64,000 bases of DNA, from positions 535,977,793 to 536,041,792 of the forward strand of contig NC_077227.1 in NCBI RefSeq assembly GCF_027887165.1, given 5' to 3'. This DNA comes from Monodelphis domestica. Lineage: Eukaryota; Chordata; Mammalia; Didelphimorphia; Didelphidae. Numbering within the stretch: position 1 is the stretch's first letter; each line of letters starts with the position of its first letter. A model generated the notes under the pieces. That model saw only the letters and a list, made by a program, of their open reading frames with translations, made no database searches and was not told the DNA's origin. Below, one piece after another: positions 23,809 to 35,504 of the stretch. The translations under genes were made by a program, and so were the position numbers.

Positions 23809-24015
23809 GGGGGCAGCTGGGTAACTCAGTGGATTGAGAACCAGACCTAGAGATGGAAGGTCCTAGGTTCAAATCTGGCCTCAGACACTTCCCAGCTGTG
23901 TGACCCTGGGCAAGTCACTTGACCCCCATTGCCTAGCCCTTACCACTCTTCTGCCTTGGAGCCAACACACTGTATTGACTCCAAGACGGGGAAGGTAAGG
24001 GTTTAAAAATATATA
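23809..24015 (+). mobile_element. tRNA-headed SINE, plus strand
   Basis: A well-kept full copy: gggggcagctgggtaactca to gggaaggtaagggtttaaaa, then a TA-rich tail. Confidence 0.97.
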
Positions 24016-24039
24016 TATATTAAAAAAAACCAACCCTCC

Positions 24040-25740
24040 CCTGGTCATTATCCATGCTTTTGCAGGATGAGAATTATGAAAATAACTTGGAAAAAAATGA
24101 GCAATGAATAAATTAAAAACATAAAAAAGGAATCTGTGCATGACTCCAGCTTAGCTGTTTTCTTCTCTATCTTTTTCTTCACTGTCACTTTCTCAAAAAA
24201 AAAAATGTCTGAATCAAAACACTGCTTTGGCACCTTGGGCTCCTGGACAGTTGCACCTTCTTTCTTCAGTTTCCTCTGTAACATTTGTTCCAGTAATGGA
24301 CAGCTAGTCTCATACAGGTAATCTATAATTTCTGGGAATGAATGTCTTCTTCTGTCAAAGAGGGACATGGGTAGCTTTTAATTTATAAAATTTAGATTGA
24401 ACATTGGATGGAGGAACATCTCCAATTGCATCAGCAAGACATTCCCAATTAATTTTGTTAGCTTCTTGTACATTTATTTGATATAACTTTTCAATAAGAT
24501 TGATTTTGGCACACATAGCATTTGTCCCACAGTATGCAACTTTCCTCTTAGTTAGAATTTCAGGCAACTTACTTTTACACTGCATCCAATTTCTTGTTTC
24601 TACTTTGGCTTCTGCTTCTACCCAGGATATCCCCTAATAGAGTTGTTACCACAAAACTAATAAATTTGGGGGCACTGTCTTCTTGGAGTGGAGAGTCTCT
24701 ATCTTCTACCTCCTTAGTGACAACTTCTTTAGAATCACTTCTTCAACAGCTTCAAGTTTCTGCTTTACTCCAAGGACTGGGAACCAGAGAATTTCAGTAT
24801 AACAGAAAAACAACTGTGAGACTCCATCTCACCAGTCTTTTTCCAGTCATTTCCATGTATGGACTGGTGCTTTAATATCTGAGTTTATTTTTACTATATC
24901 TGCCTTTATAATTGTTGATATCAAACATTTTTTGCTCTATAATAGACTAATTTCCATGGTTAGGGAATACCTTCACCAATGTGGCATCTAAAATGGTGCT
25001 TTCTTTTTAAGTCTGTGATAACAGATTTCTCTTCTGAATAACCTGTCTGTATGCAGCAATTTATCTGCAGTCTCAATTCCAGTCAATGATAAAAAATCTT
25101 CCACATTTCCCCATAATTATTCATTTTACTTTGCAGAAAATTTGCCAAATCTAATAAGGATATCTTGTTTTTTAAATCATTGAACCCATTTTAAGTCATC
25201 CCTGTACATTTGCTTTATTGTGGCAGCTGCCCTTTCCTTCACATTTGGACTAAATAAACTCTTGGAGTTTCTTCAGAGCAGCCTACTGTAGGGTCCGAGA
25301 AAATCCCCCGGGAAAGGAGACACGGAGACAATGCAAGTAAGCAAAGGATCACCTTTAATAAATCTAACACGTTGGGGCTGCCCCAAAGGAGGAACCGCGC
25401 TGGCTTGGCTAGGGGAACACCTTTTATATAGGGGGCTAGCTTTTATATAGGGGGGTGTCACGAGTTGGCAGTTACAGCTAGCTGAGGGGTTCACAGTACG
25501 GGGAGTGTCTGCTTAGCTGCTGGAACGGTTATGCTGACTTGGGCAAGAATTTACTCCTGATCCCCCGGAAGGAGGTCATTTTGACCTCCTTCACTACAAG
25601 GCAACATCTAGATCTATCAGATCCTCAGACATATTTTCCAAATATGAATCATCACCTATTTCTAAGTTCTTTCTTTCCTCATTTGCAGATAGTCAGATTC
25701 CTAACACTGATGATGAGAACAGTCAATGGAAGCCTCAGTG
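24040..25740 (-). pseudogene. TTF1: Processed pseudogene of TTF1 (RNA polymerase I termination factor), split by a solo LTR
   Basis: TTF1 is the nucleolar Myb-like factor that stops RNA polymerase I at rDNA terminators. Minus-strand frames match the C-terminal half of the mammalian protein in order: ALKKLQEFI near 25260; a piece like EDFLxLTGIE near 25090; [17 protein letters not shown] near 24610; [20 protein letters not shown] at 24500-24580; [50 protein letters not shown] near 24310; then FDSDIFFFEKV. About 1.2 kb between 24.05 and 25.28 kb is continuous across what should be several exons, so this is a retrocopy. Many frame breaks and stops interrupt it: for example the LQEFI frame meets a stop at once, and the C-terminal pieces lie in different frames. 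A poly(A) tail is not obvious. Sequence right of 25598 gives EYLENMSEDLIDLDVA, which plausibly continues upstream coding. The identification is from memory of the family. Confidence 0.85.
25287..25598 (-). repeat. Solo LTR inside the TTF1 pseudogene
   Basis: A compact 312-bp LTR, GC-richer than its surroundings. On the minus strand it starts TGTAGTGAAGG and ends GGACCCTACA, with a TATA region (CTATATAAAAG) and a polyadenylation-like TTTATTAAAG. No viral genes remain. The flanking bases do not form a clear duplication. Confidence 0.8.
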
Positions 25741-26460
25741 TCTATTCCCTCCACATATCTGTGTGCTTTTGAGCAAGTGCTTCCTAGGTTGGTTATCAGA
25801 CTTAACTCTGTCTATCTCTGAAGTTTCATTTCCAACGTGCTCAGTACTCGGGCTCATGCCACAGTTCCTGAAAGGCTGCCCAACTTACTTCTAGTCTGTT
25901 ACATACTGTGTAATTAGAATCTGTTACTCTAAAAACTAAGATTCTCAGCACTCCACTCTCCTTCTTACATTACGTGCTGACGTAGGGAGGTTATAAATTT
26001 TTAATGTCGGATTTAAATTCATATCCAACAATACTTTTAGGAAGAGATCTCATAATGGCCTTATTGTTGTTATTTGTTTTTGTTATCCTTCATTGCTATA
26101 TTTCTACACATTATATTTCTGTTATCTAATGTTTAAAAAGCAAGTCATTTGCTATGCTCCGGTTTTCCTTATAAGAATACTTCATGTTTCTTGTTTACTG
26201 AATTAATTTCCTTTTTTTTTTTTACTAATAGGCTCAGATTTACAAGGTATATGTTGCATCTTGAGCAACTCTACTTTTTAGAATTTTTTCATTACCTCCT
26301 GTGTTTTCCTGTTAGTATCAAATAGTATCATATTACTCAAATTTTCTTTCCTTAACTGAAGGTCTTTTTCCTAATCATTTGCAGAAGTTGTTATTTGTTA
26401 TTGGTATTATTAAATTTAGCCACTATGTATGCCTTAGATTTTGCAACAGAGTTGGGTTTG
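25741..26460. other. No gene seen
   Basis: About 700 bp. The first part might be further decayed TTF1 pseudogene, which I could not confirm. The rest is AT-rich and unassigned. Confidence 0.4.
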
Positions 26461-27289
26461 GGTTTTTTTTCCCTCCAAAGGGCAATCTTTCTTTCTTTCT
26501 TTCTTTTTTGCTTTTCTTCCCTTTTTTGGTTTTATTTTATTTTATTTTCCATTCCAAATTATCTCCTTCCCACTCCCATGGAGGAAATTAGAAAAACAAA
26601 ACCTAAAATGATTTTTGTAAGCAAGGAATGATGTTTGAAGTTGACCAAAGAAAAAAAAGAAAAAGAAGAAAAAGAATCTATTATAAATATATTTAAAATA
26701 GAAATAAAAATTTTAAACCTATTATAAATATAAATAAATAAATAAATGGAATTCCCACACTAGTCATGTAGAAAAGAGAAGAAGAAAAGAAAGGGGGGAA
26801 AAGAAAAGAAAAAGATACTTAAATTTGGACTCAAGTCTATCAGCTTTCTCTCTGGAGGTAGACAGCATGTTTCATCATAAGTCCTCTGGTATTATAATTG
26901 CTCGTTATGCTGAGCAGCATTTTGAAGTCTTTCAAAGTTCTTTGTCTTTACAATATTGTTCTCTTGGTTCTGCTCATTTCACTTTTCTTCAGTTCTTCCC
27001 AGACTTTCTGAAACCACTCCCCTCATCATGTCTTACAGCACAATAGCTTTCTATCACTCACACACATACATATTCATATTAAAAATGAGATTTTTATCCA
27101 AAAAGCTAACCTATGAATATTATTTCCCTAATTTCCTACTTCTCTTCTAATGTTAGCTACATTGATTTTGTTGTGCAGAATCTTTTTAATTTTATTTAAT
27201 CAAAATTTGGTGTCTGTGAACCTCTCTCCGTTTCATTTGGTCATAGAGTCTTCTTCTATCCTCTATCTATTTTTCCAATGCTTCTCTAA

Positions 27290-28070
27290 TGTGAATTTTA
27301 GATTTACACCACCATGCTTAGTCTAGCAATCAGGAATGTATACACTCCTACTTAAGGATTAAGTGTTGGTAAGAATGGCCTATGAAAGGCATGTGCTAGC
27401 AAATAACAAATCAGAAACAACTGACAGACCCCCTGGGCTGTCCTAAGTCAAGCTTAAGCTACCATTGGTACATGTGAGATGCAGAAAGTGATGCAAGAAA
27501 CAGTCTATATATTTCACGTCACTTCCTCTCTCAGAGCTCTTTTTATGGAGAGGTGGTTCAGACTCTCTTTCGCGGGGGAGACATGGCTGGTGGCAGTGTG
27601 CTGGGCATCTTGGCTTCTTGGCATGCCTGCAACTCTTGTCCGGGTTTGGTGGTGTGCATCCTTGGTGCAGTGACTGGGTAAAGCTCAATAGCGTGAGTCA
27701 GGTGAGACATCTTCCCTGAGCTCTCTCATGAGTTTAGACTAATTCCTTTTTTCCCTTTACCTTTCCTAAAACACCATCATCTTAGAGGTCCCTCATCTCG
27801 GAATAGGCCTCATGGCTGGAAGCCAAACTAGTTCTAATCTCAGAGGAGGCCTCATGGCTGGAAGGTCTCTGAACTCCCCTTGGCTCAGGCTAGGCCAGAG
27901 AAATCTTATACCCTTTTCCCTCTCTCTTCTTCTTAATTCCTTCACTATATATTAATTAAACCACCATAAAATTCTCAAACTGACTTGAGTATTTTTATTG
28001 TGATTGAATTAAATACCTGGCAACCATAGTATAATATATTTTAAAAAAACACCTAAATTTACCCCTAACA
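27290..28070 (+). repeat. Solo LTR with 4-bp target duplication
   Basis: A 781-bp LTR starting tgtgaattttagattt and ending ttacccctaaca, flanked by ctaa at 27286-27289 and 28071-28074. A 4-bp duplication suits ERV1-type elements. The region caggaggcctcatggctgg and a similar unit 45 bp earlier form a short internal repeat. No viral genes remain. Confidence 0.85.
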
Positions 28071-28243
28071 CTAATTAACATATGATGTCACCCTTTAGGT
28101 CAAAATCTCACATCCATTTGGAGCTTATTCAGGCATATAATGTAGATATTCATCTATACCTAGTTTCTGCAAGATTACTTTCCAGCTTTTCAAATTTTTT
28201 TTTCCATAGAATAGTCAGTTCTTGTCCTAGTAGCTGGGATTTT

Positions 28244-28418
28244 TTTTTAAAACCCTTACCTTGTCTTAGAATCAATACTGTGTCTTGGCTCTATGGCAGA
28301 AGAGAGGTAAAGGTTAGACAATGAGAATTAAGTGATTTGTCCAGGATCACACAGCTAGGGAGTGTCTGAGACCAGATTTGAACCTAGAATCTCCTGTCTC
28401 TAGGCCTGGCTATCAATC
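28244..28418 (-). mobile_element. tRNA-headed SINE, minus strand, lacking its head
   Basis: Reversed body with the 5' tRNA-like head missing. Flanked by agtagctgggatttt (28229-28243 and 28419-28433). Confidence 0.95.
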
Positions 28419-28522
28419 AGTAGCTGGGATTTTATCACACACTAGGTAACTATGCTCATTTGTTCAGTATCTCACATACCTAATCTTTTCCATTGATCAA
28501 CCCTCTCTTTCTGTCCCCGTAC

Positions 28523-28666
28523 TGTGATATGGAAATCACTTTAAAAGACTGATATATATTAATTTAAGGTCGCCAAGGAATTCAGCTATGTAATTCCTAA
28601 ATGAAAACTCAAGTCAGCAGTCAACCTTTTATGGAGTTTTTAATTACAAACAGGAGGAAGAAAGGC

Positions 28667-28722
<56 letters not shown>

Positions 28723-29537
28723 GGAGAGAAGGGAATAGGGCTTAATACCCCCTCTGCTTAGGTTGGGCCAAAGGCCCAAGCCCTTAGATAGCTGAGGCAA
28801 AGAAAAGAGATCAGTCCCTATCACTCACGTGACCAAAATGGAGAAACAGTCTCAGGGGCCTCCACCTCCAGCCTCCTTCAGAGCAAGCCCTCCTCTCAGA
28901 TCTCTCCAGGAGCTCTCCCTCCAGGACCTCTCTCCTCTCAGACTCCTTCAGAGCAAAACCTCTTAGAGCAAAACCTCTCAGAGCAAAACCTCTCCCTCTC
29001 TCCTCAGACCCTGCTATCTTTAAGGAAACCATCTAAGTCCCCTCCCCTCAGTTCTCACATCTACCAATCACTGTCGATGTCTCCCCTGTGCCAATGGTGG
29101 CTCTAGCTTAACCCAGGACCGCCCAGAGGTCTGTTTCCTTTGCACATGTCTGTTGAAGGTCATATTCTCAAATAATTAAATCTTGATCTTTGCTGCAGCC
29201 CTTCCCAAATCCTGTTACTCTGAGTAGGGTGGAGATTGTACATTCTAAGACCTGGTTCTGTCATTCCAAGTATCTCTATTGTATCAATTCTAAAATCAAT
29301 CATGACTCAAAGAACTTCCTGTTCTATGCTTAAGCATAGGTCAAAGCCCTTTCCATTGTTTAGCAAAAGGTTTCTGTCCTAAAGTAGCCTTAAGTAGGGA
29401 GGAGAAGGATCCTCCCATGCCAAGGAATTTCACATTCCAATAGAGTTCTTACTATCAGTAGGAAATTTTTCAAGTATGAAATTTCCCAATGGGGAAATTT
29501 CCAACATTCATAAGTCTAAGAAATTTTAAGGTTTAAA
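28523..29537 (-). repeat. Solo LTR of the same family as the 1-5161 provirus
   Basis: About 1015 bp flanked by gtac at 28519-28522 and 29538-29541. Its right half is very close to 4850-5161 (for example aaatcaatcatgactcaaag and the taggaaatttttcaagtatg end). It holds a (GA)n tract and an internal array of caaaacctctcagag units (about 28965-28995). It marks a recombined ERV in the old minus-strand L1. Confidence 0.9.
28670..28718. repeat. (GA)n microsatellite in the solo LTR
   Basis: A pure GA run of about 48 bp. Confidence 0.97.
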
Positions 29538-29700
29538 GTACCAAATCATTTCAATGATTTAGTCTGTGTAGCATAATTTGAGATATGGTATGCAAAGACT
29601 CTTTCCTCCCCACTTTTTTCATAATTCCCTTTATATCCTTGACCTTTTTTTCCTCCTGATGAATTGTTACATTTTTTTCTACCTCTATAAAATCCTAAAA

Positions 29701-30270
29701 ATTATTCATTTCAATTTCATGTTTTGAAATTACACTTAAATTATACATACATGCATATATTTTTACCAGCTACATATGGTGAAATTAGTTTTAAAAAGTA
29801 GATGTTTCTAATAAATCAAAATAATTTGAAATGTTTTCATTGTTTTTTCTGCCTAACAAAAGAGGTAGTTTCACAGGATGCATATTTCCTAATAACATAT
29901 TCCTAGAAAGAGCATTAAATTTATTTTATTTAATGGAATATCATTAAACTTCTCTGATTTAATAAAAATCTTTAACTGAAGATCCATACATTCTAGTTCT
30001 AATCTTCAAATTTTCCAAAACTCATGGTACATTTGATTTTTTAATACTTTTTGAAAAGCATGTTAGTTGATCTTGACTGTAGGACAGTTGAAATTGATGA
30101 AAATTCTTCAATTACATCAGTTGTTAAAGCAAATTCTTGCAAGAAATTAATGCTCTCTAATCGCTTTACCAAACAAGAATTAGGGGAAAAAGGCATGCAT
30201 TGTGCAGGAGAGCTTTACCATACAGTAGTAGCGGCTTATAAACTACCTCTTATCCATCACAGTTTCATTT
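29701..30270. other. No gene seen
   Basis: AT-rich, no repeat recognised. A plus-strand frame starts at 30051 and runs into the SINE; it has no known domain. Confidence 0.45.
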
Positions 30271-30535
30271 TGTTGTTGTTGTTCAGTTCTTTTAGTCATG
30301 TTCAACTGACTCTTTGTGACCCCATTTGGAGTTTTCTTATCAAAGACACTAGAGTGATGTGCCATTTTCCTTCTCTGGCTCTTTTTATAGATGATAAATT
30401 GAGGCAAATAAGGTTAAGTGACTTAACCAGGGTCATAGAGCTAGCAAAAGTCTGAGGCCACATTTGAATTCATAAAGATTATCTTTCTGACTCTAGACAT
30501 TGCATTCTATCCAATGTACCACCTACATGTTTCTC
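30271..30535 (-). mobile_element. CORE-SINE (MIR-related), minus strand
   Basis: Reads ttgttgttcagttcttttag, gaccccatttggagttttct, tagatgataaattgaggcaa, accagggtcatagagctagc and cattctatccaatgtaccac. Confidence 0.85.
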
Positions 30536-31139
30536 ATTCCCAATACTCCACCAATTTTAATCATTTCAATTTCAAGTTCTTTAGCTACAGTTCCTAGCTC
30601 AGTTTGATATTATTAGTTTGGTAATGAATAAAATAAATTGTATTCAGAAATAAATGATTAATTTATTTTTTGTCAAATATTGAATCAAGTGTTAATTATA
30701 AACAGTGATTTAAACAGGTGACAAATAATGATTTCAGAAAAATTTTCCAACACCTTCACAGTTACTCCAGACTTTTTTTTCTCAATATTGAATAAGTATC
30801 ATTAGAATAAGACATAACTAAATTCACTTTCAAATATTCATTATCATTAAATTAAATATTCATTATTTAATAATCATTTAAAAGACAATATTTTGAAAAT
30901 ATGCTCTTCTATAGTTGACACAACTTTTGTAAGGATTAAAATTAATATCTGATACTTCAAGTATTATATTTAATAATATTTATTAAATATTTATCTTGAA
31001 GCATAAGGAAGTAAGGCTAGCAAAAAACAAAAGCCACTCCTCCCTCCTCCACCATGGAACCAGAGAGATCATGTGGGCAGAAACAGAAACTCAAAACCCC
31101 TCCCATGTAAGGAGACATACATACAGGAAATTGGAAAGG
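30536..31139. other. No gene seen
   Basis: AT-rich. The last part (about 31020-31139) may belong to the LTR that ends near 31186. Confidence 0.4.
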
Positions 31140-31186
31140 GGATTCTGGAAAATGTAGTCTCTAGGGTTCAAGATTCTAAATCAATA
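31140..31186. repeat. 47-bp direct repeat, left copy (possible LTR end)
   Basis: Runs ggattctggaaaatgtagtc to attctaaatcaata. The same 47 bp, with one difference, recur at 35136-35182. ERV-interior-like sequence begins right after it. Confidence 0.75.
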
Positions 31187-32450
31187 CATATTCCCCTGTG
31201 ATCCTTTGGGAGACCTCTCTCCCCAATGGATCATGAAAACATAACTAACTTATAACTTTAACTAGAGGTATATACAAATGTTACAGTTTTTAAAGGGAAT
31301 TTATAATAATTTGGGAATAAGAGGAAAATAAAAGGGAAAAGAAACAAAACCAATAATAGGTGCATTGACAAAAAGTCAATTAGGGGGCAGTCCCCTTTGG
31401 CATAAGAGTATACATTCAAAACAAAGGCATTTCAACCCCCCACAGTTCAATTCACACCCAAAAGTTCACTCTGGATCTTCTGGTGCAGCATGTGGTCTCT
31501 GCAGGCATCATTCTGGATTCTGGGAGGTAGCAAGTTTCTTATCCTAAAATTGCTCAAATTTAAATCAAAGTTCACAACAATAATTTGACCTCCCCCCCCC
31601 AGGTGAATAATAACAAACACAGGGATCACTCAGGGATGAATGGCTGAGTTATGAGGTATATGAATCAATTTGCAAAAGAAAATTTTAAAAAACCATGAAA
31701 AAATCCAAATAAAGAGAAAATAACTTGTGGATGAAATACAAAATGTAAAAGTCTTATGTCTAAAAAAATCTAAGTCAAGGAAAAACAAATCTATAATAGG
31801 ATCTTGAATCAGGGCCCAATTAAAATGATTTAAGTAATTATGCATTTACCCAATCAGTAACCAGGACTACAGAAAGTTTGCTACACCATAAAGACAAAAA
31901 AGGGACTATATTATAGGAGCCAGGTAGGAGCCAAATTTGAGATACTTGGTAGAATGTGGGACAAGGAAGACCTACCTTTAACCCATGTTAAATAGCCACA
32001 ACCTCGAACCCCAAACAAGTCCAAGTCCTCTTATCTTGGCTCAAAATTTTCATCACTCCCATTGAGATCAGTTGGTCTCTTTGACCTTGTGCTCAATTGG
32101 CACTAAGAAATTTAGCTTTGTGCTTCTTTGGCACTATGAAATGGCCCTTTTTATATTCTTTTGTCCTGGAATCAGACAGAATAATTAAGCAAAGTCCCAT
32201 AATTTTTTTAAACGATCAATGGCATCATTTTTATAGTCTAAAGCTTTGGGGGCACACATTAATATTAGAACAAATGTATTTAAAACTTATATTACTGCAA
32301 AATAAAAAAAAAGTTTAAAGAAAAATCTTCTCAATACTGTTGCCATGTGCTTCAAATACAAAAAGGAGAGAAAAATAAAACTCAGATACTATATTGCACA
32401 TGCAAGGAAAAACAATAATAAAAAAGTTTTAAAAATCAATAATATATAGC
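31187..32450 (-). mobile_element. Second ERV interior fragment, related to 83-1400
   Basis: A broken viral fossil in the same orientation as the first provirus. It follows the first element's 3' interior closely in order: a run of C next to the LTR-like edge, tgggagacctctctccccaa, cattgacaaaaagtcaatta, gggggcagtcccctttggca, then tcctggaatcagacagaata. No recognisable viral protein domain. It is more diverged than the first copy. Confidence 0.65.
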
Positions 32451-32909
32451 TTAAAATCAGTGACACACTGCATCAGTCATGTGAATACAAATGATTTTCA
32501 GAATAAAACAGTAATACAGTAGATAATGCACCTTCAAAGAAGTACCAAAGTCCCCCAAATTCACAATAGCCCAGTTAATTACAATAGCAAACAAACGCAC
32601 TATCATATTTCATATAAGTTGCTGTATGACATAAAAAAACCCTATGAACTAATGAATATTTGTCACAATTTTTACAGATGTAGCAAATCTTTCAACCTTT
32701 GCAAACATATTTTTAAACAAAGTAAAACTTATTTGGGCCTAGAACATCATCAAGAAATCTAGATTGTTCTGCTGGAAGTAAATTAAAATTAAGAGTTTTG
32801 AGTTTTGCAGGAGCTCTTTTTTCCGGCTTCCTGATTCATATAAACACCTTGGTAGGAACATTTCTTTGTTTTTCTACCTTTAATACAACATTCTTTATTA
32901 TATATATAT
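32451..32909. other. No gene seen
   Basis: AT-rich, between the ERV-like fragment and the inverted LTR; may be further decayed element interior. Confidence 0.35.
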
Positions 32910-33573
32910 AGTAAACCTTAAAATTTCTTAGACTTATGAATGTTGGAAATTTCCCCATTGGGAAATCTCATACTGGAAAAAAATTTCCTACTGAAAGTAA
33001 GAACCCCCTTGGCATGGGAGGATCCTTCTCCTCCCTACTTGGGGCTGCTTTAGGACAGAAACCTTTTGCTGAACAATGGAAAGGGCTTTGACCTATACTT
33101 AAGCATAGAACAGGAAGTTCTTTGAGTCATGATTGATTTTAGAATTGATACAATAGAGATACTTGGAATGACAGAACCAGGTCTTGGAAACTACAATCTC
33201 CACCCTACTCAGAGTAACAGGATTTAGGAAGGGCTGCAGCAAAGATCAAGATTTAATTATTTGAGAATATGACCTTCAACAGACATGTGCAAAGGGGCAG
33301 GCCTCTGAGTGGTCCTGGGTTAAGCTAGAGCCACCATTGGCACAGGGAAGACATGGACAGTGATTGGTAGATGTGAGAACTGAGGGGAGGGAACTTAGAT
33401 GGTTTCCTTAAAGATAGCGGGATCTGAGGACTAGGAGGTTCCAGAGGTTTTGCTCTGAGAGGTTGTGCTCTGAGAAGTTTTGCTCTGAAGGAGGCTGGAG
33501 GTGGAGGCCCCTGAGACTGTTTCTCCATTTTGGTCATGTGAGTAATAGGGACTGATCTCTTTTCTTTGCCTCA
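32910..33573 (+). repeat. Truncated LTR of the provirus family, opposite orientation
   Basis: The reverse complement of LTR sequence at 28791-29537 and about 4700-5161 (gtaaaccttaaaatttctta; ttttgctgaacaatggaaag; aagatcaagatttaattat). It stops at ttctttgcctca, so only the first two thirds of the LTR are present. Confidence 0.85.
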
Positions 33574-35135
33574 ATATATAATCATCCATTTAGAAATTAC
33601 TAAAATTATTTCTGAAGTCCCCTTAAAATTACAATTAAATTCTTAGCTTATTCAGTTCTCTAAAGTTTGTATATAGCTTTTGATGAAGTACATCCATCAT
33701 TATCTATGTGACAATTAACAAAGACAACATGTGATTTTCAATGGATCTAGTGACAAGGGTTTTAGGCAAGATGTTCATGGGCTTATACAGTGTTATTTTG
33801 TTCTTCAGCAGAGGTAAAGGTACAAATTAAAGATTAATATAAGCAAAACATAGTAGCTTAAAATGATTCAGTATGACAGAAAGATACTGATTAAATTAAA
33901 ACAGATAAACTTTAAAAAATATTTAAACCTTAAAGCAATCAGTAAATACAATAATATAAGCCAATGAGAAGGTGCACACAGGCAGTACAGTCAAAATCCT
34001 TTTCACCAATCCCAATAGACTTGTTCACTATTATAGGAGGAAAATAAACTCAAAATAGTTAGCAATAAGCCTCCAGATCTCTTTTAAAGTTTCCTTCCCC
34101 AGGATTTATTATCCATTTAGATTTTGTTTTTCAGAGGTCTGAATTTCCTCATAGAAGCACAGGACAGAATCTCCACTCTGCATGTTGAGAGTATTTAAGA
34201 CTTTTAGAACTTTCTCAAAATATTTCAGATTGTTTTGCAGCATAAGCAGCCTAGCTTGTGGCATATTCTTGAGGAGAGGGAAAAAATAAAGACACATCTC
34301 TTCATGATTAAAGTATTTCAAAGGCATATTGCTTATATTGAATTGAAATTTCTTGTATAAATATGAAAATACTCATAATACAGTCTTTAAAAGTGTATCC
34401 AAATCACTTATAGACATGAAAATGGAATATTAAATATACAGTATAGAAAGAAAAATCAGATTTATGCAGCCTTTTAAATAAATAAGTCCATTAAAATTAC
34501 TCTTAACAGGGCTTATCTTAATTTCAATGTGTACAGTATTCTAGAACAGTGCTTTTATGGAGTGCAAACCCTTATAGAAAATAACGCTGTCTACTTAATC
34601 AATATATTTGAACAGAATGTCATATTTACATCTAGAATATATACTATGTGCACTAATTCAAAAAGGAATTGAAAGTTCAGGTGGATGAGCAGTCTCATGA
34701 AAGACAATGCTTTATGTTATAACCATACCTTTGGTTCCATCATTAACTGAGAAACATTTATCTTTATAAAACATATTTTTGGATAATATATATATATATA
34801 TGTATCTTTACAGAAAGGCTATAAAAGCATTTGAGTAAACTATTTGATTCCCTTTTCTATAATCATCCTTTAAAATCCTTATACCTGTATTTGATTTCTA
34901 TCTTTCCCAGGCGTATATTGTTCCTTTGATGTTCATATCTTGTCCCTGTTTCTTACTTTTATCAGAAAAAGTGAAGTGTTTGTGCCTTTTTTCAGTGTCA
35001 AATTTGCAGATCAAAAAAAAAAATGCTTTCATTCCCTGACCACCCTGTTAATAGGTCTGCAGTTGAAGTGACCATGCTGCTAGTCATGTCCTGCTTTCAA
35101 TTTTTCACGACTATTGATCCACTTCTAAGAAAAGA
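33574..35135. other. Unassigned; one orphan reading frame
   Basis: About 1.5 kb with no recognised repeat. A minus-strand frame at 34109-34327 (72 residues from its ATG; slightly longer upstream) has ordinary amino-acid content: MPLKYFNHEEMCLYFF, then LLMLQNNLKYFEKVLKVLN, ending SEKQNLNG. I do not recognise it. It could be a broken retrocopy, an ERV part or chance. Confidence 0.35.
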
Positions 35136-35182
35136 GGATTCTGGGAAATGTAGTCTCTAGGGTTCAAGATTCTAAATCAATA
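35136..35182. repeat. 47-bp direct repeat, right copy
   Basis: Matches 31140-31186 with one difference. Confidence 0.75.
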
Positions 35183-35186
35183 TACC

Positions 35187-35388
35187 TTTGTTTTTAAACC
35201 CTTACCTTCCGTCTTGGAATCAATACTGTATATTGGTTCCAAGGCATCAGAGTGGTAAGGGCTAGGCAATGGGGGTTAAGTGACTTACCCAGGGTCACAG
35301 AGCTGGGAAGTGTCTGAGGTAAGATTTGAACCTAGGACCTCCTGTCTCTAGACCTGGCTCTCAATCCACTGAGCCACCCAGCTGCCCC
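35187..35388 (-). mobile_element. tRNA-headed SINE, minus strand
   Basis: Reads tttttaaacccttaccttcc, agggctaggcaatgggggtt to gagccacccagctgcccc. Confidence 0.97.
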
Positions 35389-35504
35389 ACTGACACAACT
35401 TCTTTAAAGCAACAAATAATGTTATCAGTGCAAGAATTAATTGAACTGCATCTTCACTGTGTTTAACACCTTGCTAACTTTCTTAGTTATTCTCAGCAAT
35501 ATAA

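Larger units (their letters stand above)
26470..29700 (-). mobile_element. L1 LINE, minus strand, host of three later insertions
   Basis: Reversed L1 with T-rich 3' UTR remnants (26470-26830), ORF2 C-terminal parts (ctttgtctttacaatattgt; catgtcttacagcacaatag), then upstream regions between the inserts (catccatttggagcttattc near 28110; tagctgggattttatcacac near 28430; ccttgacctttttttcctcc near 29638). Once the LTR at 27290-28070, the SINE at 28244-28418 and the LTR at 28523-29537 are set aside, the remaining segments follow each other in L1 order. Confidence 0.75.

Noticed and set aside
30051-30455. 134-residue plus-strand frame
   Set aside because: Its second half is a CORE-SINE and the first half matches nothing I know.
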